A stretch of 19,859 bases of DNA from an uncultured Prevotella sp. (GTDB taxonomy: Bacteria > Bacteroidota > Bacteroidia > Bacteroidales > Bacteroidaceae): the NCBI GenBank assembly GCA_900551055.1, contig URUK01000042.1, forward strand, positions 1-19,859, given 5' to 3'. The translations under genes were made by a program, and so were the position numbers. This document shows, piece after piece, positions 8,188 through 14,333 of this stretch (the first letter of the stretch is position 1; each line of letters opens with the position of its first letter). A model generated the notes under the pieces. The model was not told where the DNA came from. It worked only from the letters and a program-made list of their open reading frames with translations, and ran no database searches.

Positions 8188-8325
8188 GATTTGCTGTTTT
8201 TTGATTAGTTAGTATTAATAAAAAGTTCTTATCAAAGTATGTAAAGTTCTCATCGTAAGCGCGCTTTTCAAGCATAGGCCGTGGTTCTCCGGAAAAGCGG
8301 CAGGTATAGTAGTTCGTATCGCTTG

Positions 8326-8356
8326 GCAAAGGTAATTATAATATCTGAAACACAAG
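8326..8356 (-). promoter_or_regulatory. Promoter of the pectin gene pair
   Basis: The minus strand has TACCTTTGC (8326-8334) as the -7 element. A CTTG at 8353-8356 gives a TTG with an 18-base spacer, close to the Bacteroidetes pattern TTG-N19-TAnnTTTG. The predicted start of transcription is near 8318, leaving a leader of about 130 bases. Confidence 0.75.
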
Positions 8357-8386
8357 CGGCTTTGTGGAAAAATGTTTCTTTTTTTT

Positions 8387-8576
8387 ACGGTTATGGGGTT
8401 ATACGGTTATGGGGTTATACGGTTATGGGGTTGTGCGGTTATATGGTTTTACGGTAAGCATTGAAACTCTCATAACCCAAACCCTCACAGCCCCATAACC
8501 TCACAGCCCCATAATCTCATAACCTCACAACCCTATAACCGTAAAACCCTATAACCCCATAACCTCATAACCGCAA
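8387..8576. repeat. Inverted octamer-array element, copy B
   Basis: The left arm is eight consecutive octamers (8387-8450) alternating ACGGTTAT and GGGGTTAT and then varying. The core at 8451-8488 is identical to copy A at 37 of 38 positions. The right arm is again exactly eleven octamers in register (8489-8576), such as AGCCCCAT, AACCTCAC and AACCGTAA. The element fills the space between two divergent promoters, ending about 15 bp before the -33 box of the mscS-like gene and about 30 bp upstream of the pectin promoter. No reading frame is supported. Confidence 0.9.
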
Positions 8577-8591
8577 AAACTTCGTTTTTCA

Positions 8592-8623
8592 TTTGTCTTT
8601 GCGCTCACCTTTCACTATCTTTG
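8592..8623 (+). promoter_or_regulatory. Promoter of the mscS-like gene
   Basis: TTTG at 8592-8595 and TATCTTTG at 8616-8623 are separated by 20 bases, a near-canonical Bacteroidetes promoter. This decides the start codon: an upstream TTG at 8593 is the -33 box, so translation must begin at ATG 8653. Confidence 0.8.
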
Positions 8624-8652
8624 CCTTCACAAATCAAGGTGAAGTTTATTGT

Positions 8653-9858
8653 ATGGGAGAGATAGACAAGTATCTTTTGGACTTTTTGAAGTATACCGCC
8701 GGGGTGACGGAAGACGTGATGGGGTGGGTTTATCCGCTTACGGCGGCTTTCGCCGTGGCGTTGTTCTCGCTGTTGTGTACGGCGTTGTTCCGCTTTGCGG
8801 TTATGCCGGCGGTGCAGAAGGTTACGGCAAGGACTAAGGCTACGTGGGACGACTACCTGTTCAACCACCGCGTGATGCGCGCTTTCCGGCGGCTAATACC
8901 TCCCGTGGTGTGGTATGTGTGCCTGCCGCTCGTGCTGCGCCATTCGCCAGGAATGCTGTCGGTGCTGCTCAAGGTGTGCAACATTTATCTTGTAATAGTG
9001 TCGTTGCTGTTTGTCTGTACGTTCGTTCATTCTCTGTACGACATATCCGAATCGCACAAGAAGCTGCGCAACCGTCCCCTGAAGGGCATCTACCAGATGT
9101 TCAACCTGCTGGCCTTCGTCGTTGGCGCGATACTCATTGTGAGCATCCTCATCGACAAGAGCGCCACCGCCGTGCTGGCCGGCCTGGGCGCGTCGGCTGC
9201 TGTGCTGATGTTGATTTTCAAGGACTCGATACTTGGTCTTGTGGCAGGTGTGCAGCTGTCGGCCAACGACATGCTCCGTCCCGGCGACTGGATAACGATG
9301 CAGAAGTACGGGGCCAACGGGTATGTGGTGGAGGTGTCGCTGACAACGGTAAAGGTGCAGAACTTCGACAAGACGATAACCACGATACCGCCATACGCCT
9401 TTGTTAGCGACTCTTTCCAGAACTGGCGCGCCATGCGCGAGGCCGGCGGACGCCGGTTGAAGATGTGGGTGAACATTGACGCTGACACGGTGCGCTTCTG
9501 TACGCGCGAGGAGATTGACGGCTTTGTTGCCAAGGGCTACGTACCGGCGGAGCGTTACGCTGACGCAGGCTTCCCGGTGGCCAACACGCAGGTGTTCCGC
9601 GACTACATGCTTGACTTTATGAAGACGCATCCCGACGTGCGCACTGACATGATGATAATGGCGCGCATGCTGCAGCCTACGCCCGAAGGACTGCCCTTGG
9701 AACTGTACTGCTTCTGCCGGTTTGTTGACTGGGTGCCGTTCGAGCAGTTCCAAAGTTCTGTGCTCGACTATGCCGTTGTGATGGCGCAGGAGTTCGGTTT
9801 GCGCGTGTTCCAGCGTCCGGCCGGAAGCGATTTTAAAGATGAGAAGGTGAGAAGGTGA
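8653..9858 (+). CDS. Mechanosensitive channel, MscS family, YbdG-like
   Basis: A tension-gated channel of the inner membrane that releases solutes on hypo-osmotic shock. From the ATG at 8653 it has 401 residues, close to E. coli YbdG (about 415). Several membrane segments come first (for example about 25-48, 78-95 and 105-128). Then comes the pore-lining helix region (SATAVLAGLGASAAVLMLIF... GLVAG). The MscS beta domain follows, with RPGDWITMQKYGANG near 205-220 and NFDKTITTIPPYAF near 237-250, a stretch very like YbdG. The last codons, GAG AAG GTG AGA AGG TGA, are already part of a downstream AGGTGA array. The gene is divergent from the pectin genes and convergent with the GH3 gene, with no obvious functional link to either. 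Confidence 0.92.
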   Translation: MGEIDKYLLDFLKYTAGVTEDVMGWVYPLTAAFAVALFSLLCTALFRFAVMPAVQKVTARTKATWDDYLFNHRVMRAFRRLIPPVVWYVCLPLVLRHSPGMLSVLLKVCNIYLVIVSLLFVCTFVHSLYDISESHKKLRNRPLKGIYQMFNLLAFVVGAILIVSILIDKSATAVLAGLGASAAVLMLIFKDSILGLVAGVQLSANDMLRPGDWITMQKYGANGYVVEVSLTTVKVQNFDKTITTIPPYAFVSDSFQNWRAMREAGGRRLKMWVNIDADTVRFCTREEIDGFVAKGYVPAERYADAGFPVANTQVFRDYMLDFMKTHPDVRTDMMIMARMLQPTPEGLPLELYCFCRFVDWVPFEQFQSSVLDYAVVMAQEFGLRVFQRPAGSDFKDEKVRR

Positions 9859-9990
9859 GGAGGTGAGGAGGTGAGGAGGTGAGAAATAAAAAAACAAGGA
9901 TGCGAACATATCGCATCCTTGTTTTTTTACTTTTTTACTTTTTTACCTTTTTACCTTTTCTCACCTTCTCACCTCCTCACTTTCTCACCT
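9841..9990. repeat. Inverted AGGTGA / TCACCT arrays between convergent genes
   Basis: The left array (9841-9884) contains AGGAGGTGA three times with an 8-bp period (9858-9866, 9866-9874, 9874-9882). The right array (about 9929-9990) is its inverse, grading from TTTTTTAC-like units to CTCACCTT. The stop codons of both flanking genes lie inside AGGTGA units. A terminator hairpin sits at the centre of symmetry. Confidence 0.85.
9887..9928. terminator. Bidirectional intrinsic terminator
   Basis: A perfect 13-bp stem (AACAAGGATGCGA / TCGCATCCTTGTT) encloses the loop ACATA, with an A-run on the left and T7 on the right. It therefore works as a T-tailed terminator on both strands and separates the convergent mscS-like and GH3 genes. 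Confidence 0.95.
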
Positions 9991-12576
9991 TTCCAATGTT
10001 ACTTTTACAGTTTTGAGTGCCTTGTTGTCCGACGTTCCGCCGTACAGTATTTCGTACTCGCCGCTGATGGGGCGGACGGTGTTCGACTGCGTGTCATACC
10101 AGTTGAATGCCTCGCCGTCGAGCTTGAACGCCACATCTTTTGTCTCGCCTTTTTTCAGCGTTACGCGGCGGAAGGCGCGGAGGGTTTTCACCGGCCCTTC
10201 TTTGTCAGACGGGCGGCGCAGGTACACTTGCACAACCTCGTCGCCGTCGCGGTCGCCCGTATTGGTTACGGGAACTGTCAGCGTGCAGCCCTCTTCGGCG
10301 TTGATTGCGGCTGACGATACGGTCGCGTCGCCGTATGCGAACGTCGTGTAGCTAAGTCCGTGGCCGAAGGGGAAGAGCGGTTCGTCGGTCATGTAGCGGT
10401 ATGTACGCCCCTTCATGGAGTAGTCTTCGAAGCCCGGTAGCTGCTTGGTGCTCTTGTAGAATGTTACGGGCAGTCGTCCGGCAGGGTTGTATTCGCCGAA
10501 AAGCACAGAGGCGACGGCCTCTCCTCCGGCCTGTCCCGGATACCATGCCTGTACTATTGCGTCGCACATGGCAGCCTCGCGGGTCAGCGCTATGGCCGAG
10601 CCTGAGAAGTTGACGAACACTATTTTCTTGCCAGTTTTCTTCAGTTCGGTCAGCAGTCGTGTCTGCACTTCGGGCAGTTCTATCCACTCGCGGTCGCCTC
10701 CGCGGAAGCCGGGCACCTTGATAGGCATCTCCTCTCCCTCAAGTCCGGGCGTTATTCCGCCGGCGAAGATTATGACATCGGCGTCTTTCACCTTGTTGAC
10801 GCTCTGCTGTATGTCGAGCGGAACCTCACGCCCGAAGTCGAAGTTGAGCGTTGCGCAGTCGCCTTCGCTTGCCCTGAAGTCCACCTTGATGTCATACTTC
10901 TTGCCGGCTTCCACCTTCATTGCGTAGGCCCTGTTGTTCTTTGTGTTCAGCGCTTCGGCCACTTCCTTGCCGTTGATGTGCAGGTGTGCCTTGCCCTGTG
11001 TCTGGAAGCTGAACACCACTTCCTCGCTCTTTTTCGGGGTGAACGATGTCTCATATTCGGCGTAGAAGCCTCCCAGCTGCACTCCCGGGGCGAAGACGAT
11101 GGCTCCGGCGGTGGTGAAGCGGAACGGGTCAGACACATGTGTAACTACGTCAGGCTTGCCTTCGGGGTCAAGCATATTCCAGTATGAAGCCCTGAAACCG
11201 CGTTTGCCGTCGGCCTCGCAGTCGGCGAAGAGGCTTTGCAGAGCTACCGACGACGTGTAGTCGCATCCGTATTCGTATGTCAGCTTGTCTGCCGGCACCC
11301 TTTTCTGCAATCCCTGCAGCAGTGTGACGGTGTGCGACGGGAAGCCGTTGTAGTTGCCCCATTGCATCACGCTGTCGTTGGCGTTAGGCCCTACGAGCGC
11401 TATTTTCAGTCCCGTTTCGGGCAGTGGCAGCAGTCCTCCGTTGTTCTGCAGCAGCACGATGCTTTGCTGAGCCATGCGCAGTGCCAGGTCGCGGTGCTCC
11501 TTGCTGTCCACAACGCTGTAAGGTATTTTGCGCCAGGGCACATCCTCGTCGAACTCTCCAAGCTCGATGCGCGCCTTCATCAGGCGTGTAACGGCGGTGT
11601 CAAGGCGGCTCTCGCTTATAAGTTTTTCGTTTACGGCATCCACGAGCGAGCGGTAGCTTTCGCCGCACTCAAGGTCGGTTCCGCTCGCCACAGCCTTGGC
11701 CGAGGCGTGTGCCGAGTCGGGTTCGGTGTTGTGATGCCCTTCGGTGTAGAAGTCGGATATTGCCCAGCAGTCAGACACCACGATGCCCTTGAAGCCCCAT
11801 TCGTCGCGCAGGATTTGCTGTAACAGTCGGTTGCTGCCGCAGCACGGCTCGCCTTCGTAGCGGTTGTAGGCGCACATCACCTCTTTTACTCCAGCGTCCT
11901 GCACCACGGTCTTGAATGCCGGCAGGTATGTTTCCCAAAGGTCGCGCGGGTCAATGTCCTCGGCGTTGAACACATGCCTGTTCCATTCCGGGCCGGAATG
12001 TACGGCGAAGTGCTTTGCGCATGCGTGCAGCTTGTTGTACTTGCTGTCCTTGGGGCCTTGCAGCCCGTTGACCACGCTTACGCCCATGCGGGCCGTGAGG
12101 TAGGGGTCTTCGCCGTAGGTTTCCTGTCCGCGTCCCCAGCGCGGGTCGCGGAAGATGTTGATGTTTGGCGTCCAGAACGTAAGGCCCTGGTAAATCTTGG
12201 CGTTGCCTTGCTTGGCAAACTCGTTGTTCTTGGCCCTCGCCTCGTCGCTTACGGCGGTGAACACGTCTTGCACCAGGCTGTCGTTCCACGATGCGGCCAT
12301 GCCTATGCACTGCGGAAATACCGTAGCCAGACCGGCGCGCCCTACGCCGTGCAGAGCCTCGCTCCACCAGTTGTAGCCCTTGATGCCGAGGCGTTCAACG
12401 GGTGGGGAGTCGTATTGCATGAGCGATACTTTCTCTTCCAACGTAAGTCTGCCCACAAGGTCGGCCGCACGTTCGTCAGCCGGCAGGTCGGTGTCTTGGT
12501 ATGGCATGTTGTTGCCACATGACAGGGCGAGCATGGCGCAGCCTGCCATCAAGAATTTGTTAAGTAGGTTTTTCAT
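9985..12576 (-). CDS. Glycoside hydrolase family 3 lipoprotein, beta-xylosidase/beta-glucosidase type
   Basis: Hydrolyses terminal beta-linked sugars from short oligosaccharides with retention of configuration. The 863-residue protein has a lipobox LALSC (Cys20) followed by GNNMP. There is no acidic export signal after the Cys, so it is probably periplasmic-facing. The GH3 TIM barrel contains GYNWWSEALHGVGRAG, ATVFPQ and DPRWGRGQETYGEDP, which resemble GH3 beta-xylosidases. The nucleophile is D269 in VVSDCW. A PA14-like module is inserted at about 465-590. LEGEEM (residues 612-617) lies in the second domain, where the acid/base glutamate is expected. A fibronectin type III-like domain ends the protein. 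The substrate cannot be decided from sequence. It is a single gene with its own promoter. Confidence 0.9.
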   Translation of the reverse strand: MKNLLNKFLMAGCAMLALSCGNNMPYQDTDLPADERAADLVGRLTLEEKVSLMQYDSPPVERLGIKGYNWWSEALHGVGRAGLATVFPQCIGMAASWNDSLVQDVFTAVSDEARAKNNEFAKQGNAKIYQGLTFWTPNINIFRDPRWGRGQETYGEDPYLTARMGVSVVNGLQGPKDSKYNKLHACAKHFAVHSGPEWNRHVFNAEDIDPRDLWETYLPAFKTVVQDAGVKEVMCAYNRYEGEPCCGSNRLLQQILRDEWGFKGIVVSDCWAISDFYTEGHHNTEPDSAHASAKAVASGTDLECGESYRSLVDAVNEKLISESRLDTAVTRLMKARIELGEFDEDVPWRKIPYSVVDSKEHRDLALRMAQQSIVLLQNNGGLLPLPETGLKIALVGPNANDSVMQWGNYNGFPSHTVTLLQGLQKRVPADKLTYEYGCDYTSSVALQSLFADCEADGKRGFRASYWNMLDPEGKPDVVTHVSDPFRFTTAGAIVFAPGVQLGGFYAEYETSFTPKKSEEVVFSFQTQGKAHLHINGKEVAEALNTKNNRAYAMKVEAGKKYDIKVDFRASEGDCATLNFDFGREVPLDIQQSVNKVKDADVIIFAGGITPGLEGEEMPIKVPGFRGGDREWIELPEVQTRLLTELKKTGKKIVFVNFSGSAIALTREAAMCDAIVQAWYPGQAGGEAVASVLFGEYNPAGRLPVTFYKSTKQLPGFEDYSMKGRTYRYMTDEPLFPFGHGLSYTTFAYGDATVSSAAINAEEGCTLTVPVTNTGDRDGDEVVQVYLRRPSDKEGPVKTLRAFRRVTLKKGETKDVAFKLDGEAFNWYDTQSNTVRPISGEYEILYGGTSDNKALKTVKVTLER

Positions 12577-12677
12577 TGTTTCAGATTTTATCTTTAGTGA
12601 TACTTCGATGCGCTAAGGAAGGCCGTCAGCGTCTTACGCTGTTGCAGACCATGCTTGTATGTGCTGCCGGCGGCTGT

Positions 12678-12686
12678 GCAAATATA
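12678..12686 (-). promoter_or_regulatory. Predicted promoter -7 element for the GH3 gene
   Basis: The minus strand reads TATATTTGC, an exact match to TAnnTTTG, about 100 bp upstream of the GH3 start codon. No clear -33 TTG is visible. Confidence 0.55.
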
Positions 12687-12817
12687 ATGGTTTAATTTGA
12701 TTTTACGTTGCGGAATGCGCTTTTTATTGTATCAAATCCGTTAACTTTTTACGCCCGGCGTTACGCGCTGGCTGTCAGCGTGTTATGCTTCCGAGTGGGC
12801 GGCGTGTGCAGTCCGTA

Positions 12818-12905
12818 TTCCGAAAGACCGTCTTTTACGTTCCGAAAGGCCGTCTTTTGCACGATAAGAGGCGGCCTTTTGCATGGCGTTTTGCCGCCTT
12901 TTGGA
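12818..12905 (+). repeat. Four tandem 22-bp units
   Basis: Units at 12818-12839, 12840-12861, 12862-12883 and 12884-12905 align without gaps; all keep a core like CGYCTTTT, and three contain a GCCGNC or GGCGGCC form. They lie in the 473-bp region between the divergent GH3 and flavoprotein promoters. Apart from these promoters and the repeat I see nothing else in that region. The 22-bp period is close to two DNA helical turns. A related set is at 159-224. Confidence 0.75.
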
Positions 12906-12972
12906 ATGTGGCTGGTATCCCGGCGTATCTTGAAAACGTAATAATGATGGTAAAATCAGTAATAGGTACACA

Positions 12973-13001
12973 TTGTTTTCAGCGGCAAATCAGTAATTTT
13001 G
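12973..13001 (+). promoter_or_regulatory. Promoter of the flavoprotein gene
   Basis: TTG at 12973-12975 and TAATTTTG at 12994-13001 are separated by 18 bases. An in-frame upstream start at 12999 overlaps the -7 element and can be excluded, so ATG 13050 is the start. Confidence 0.75.
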
Positions 13002-13049
13002 CATGCGGTAATAAAAACAATTTTACGTTGTACTAAAAGTGAGCAAAAC

Positions 13050-13664
13050 ATGAAAGTATTGTTGATAAACGGCAGTCCGCGCGGCAAGGGCAACACGTAC
13101 ATAGCCCTGTCGGAAGTAGCCAAGACGCTTGAGGAGAACGGGGTTGAGGCCGAGATTGTTTCAATCGGCGCCAAGGCCGTGCAGGGCTGCATCGCCTGCG
13201 GCCGCTGCATGGAGCTTGGCCGGTGTGTGTTCGACGACGCACTATATAATAAGGTGAGGGAAAAACTTGAGACGGCTGACGGCATTGTGGTTGGCTCGCC
13301 GGTATATTACGCCGGCCCCAACGGCTCGCTCTGCGCCCTGTTGGACAGGCTGTTCTTTTCAGCCTCGCAGCTGTTGCGCTACAAGCCGGCGGCGTCGGTG
13401 GCCGTGTGCCGCCGCGGAGGGGCGAGCGCCACGTTTGACCGGCTGAACAAGTATTTCACAATCAGCTGCATGCCCGTAGTCAGTTCGCAGTATTGGAACA
13501 GTGTTCACGGCCGCCTTCCGGGCGAGGCCGCACAGGATGCGGAGGGCTTGCAGACAATGCGCACTTTGGGGCGGAACATGGCCTGGATGCTGAAAAGCCT
13601 GAAGGGCGGCGGCCAGCCCATGCCCGAACGGGAAGAAGGCATAATGACAAGTTTCATAAGGTGA
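13050..13664 (+). CDS. Iron-sulfur flavodoxin-type oxidoreductase
   Basis: The 204-residue protein begins MKVLLINGSPRGKGNT, the FMN phosphate-binding loop of NADPH-dependent FMN reductase/flavodoxin-fold proteins. It continues with GIVVGSPVYYAGPNGSL, the second FMN-contact loop. Between them C47, C50, C53 and C59 form a compact C-x2-C-x2-C-x5-C motif. This is the arrangement used for a [4Fe-4S] cluster in the iron-sulfur flavoprotein family. It probably carries electrons in the cytosol; the partner and substrate are unknown. It has its own promoter and may be co-transcribed with the small frames that follow 28 bp later. The gene ends AGG TGA. Confidence 0.85.
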   Translation: MKVLLINGSPRGKGNTYIALSEVAKTLEENGVEAEIVSIGAKAVQGCIACGRCMELGRCVFDDALYNKVREKLETADGIVVGSPVYYAGPNGSLCALLDRLFFSASQLLRYKPAASVAVCRRGGASATFDRLNKYFTISCMPVVSSQYWNSVHGRLPGEAAQDAEGLQTMRTLGRNMAWMLKSLKGGGQPMPEREEGIMTSFIR

Positions 13665-13692
13665 TGCGGATGCAAATGCGGCAGAAATAAGC

Positions 13693-13899
13693 ATGGATAT
13701 GGAAAATCATCTGTTCGCTTTGCCCGACGGGCGGAAAGTGTGCCCGCTCGGGCAAGGCACATACCTTATGGGTCGCCGGCGCGACGCATCGATGCGGCCT
13801 TTCCTTCACCGTCGGGCAAAATTCCTTTGGCCGGATGATATGTGGCGGTGGCATGACGCGGCGGAACGGTTGCCGATAGGTGGGCTTAGGGTGCTTTAA
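13693..13899 (+). pseudogene. Probable remnant of an aldo/keto reductase gene
   Basis: The 68-codon frame begins MDMENHLFALPDGRKVCPLG, continuing QGTYLMG, and closely resembles the first beta-hairpin and strand of aldo/keto reductases (LPDGxxVPxLGQGTWYMG). After MG the similarity stops in this frame. In a neighbouring frame the following bases read GSPARRIDA, like the ARR segment expected next, which suggests a frameshift. The rest of the roughly 280-residue barrel (including DTAEMYG) is missing before the next gene. It could instead be a short real gene with unrelated C-terminal sequence. It starts 28 bp after the flavoprotein stop. Confidence 0.45.
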
Positions 13900-13900
13900 G

Positions 13901-14152
13901 ATGAGTGGCAATATGTGGACGGAGATTTCAGACGCAAAGTATTTGGACGGTTACCGCATTCTGATAAGATTTAATGACGGTATCCGCAAGGTGGTTGATT
14001 TCGCAGGTATAGTGCAGCGTTACCCTGTTTTCAAACCGCTGAAAGACATCTCTTTGTTCAGACAATTCAAGGTGACAGACACTCTTGAATGGGACAATGG
14101 GAAAATAGACATAGCCCCTGAATATTTGTATGAGAATGGGGTTTTGGCCTGA
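13901..14152 (+). CDS. DUF2442 domain protein
   Basis: A small protein of 83 residues from ATG 13901 (an in-frame GTG at 13880 and ATG at 13913 are alternatives). It contains YLDGYRILIRFNDGIRKVVDF, PLKDISLFRQFKV and LEWDNGKIDIAPEYLYENG, which together are characteristic of DUF2442. The function is unknown. The family is often found beside a DUF4160 gene, in pairs suspected to be toxin-antitoxin-like. No DUF4160 frame is visible here. It begins directly after the reductase remnant and probably belongs to the flavoprotein transcript. Confidence 0.8.
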   Translation: MSGNMWTEISDAKYLDGYRILIRFNDGIRKVVDFAGIVQRYPVFKPLKDISLFRQFKVTDTLEWDNGKIDIAPEYLYENGVLA

Positions 14153-14208
14153 GGGACGCCGCATGCCGGGCTGTTAACTTTTTTAAACCTGAAATAATCT
14201 GCCGAATG

Positions 14209-14240
14209 TTGTAGTTTACCGCCGTCTTTGCGTATATTTG
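14209..14240 (+). promoter_or_regulatory. Predicted promoter of the HAD-hotdog gene
   Basis: TATATTTG at 14233-14240 matches the -7 element. A TTG at 14209-14211 lies 21 bases upstream, slightly far. It predicts a leader of about 85 bases. It also argues against an in-frame TTG at 14307 having priority over ATG 14334. Confidence 0.5.
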
Positions 14241-14333
14241 CAAATGATAAGTTGTATGCGGAACGCCGCAGGCCTATCGGCTTTTCGTCCGCAGACATTG
14301 TAAGTATTGACTGAAACCAAAACGCCCGACACT

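Noticed and set aside
8893..9909. 338-codon frame antisense to the mscS-like gene
   Set aside because: It is a GC-frame shadow: the plus strand encodes a clear MscS protein with promoter, and the antisense product is rich in His, Arg and Gln without motifs.
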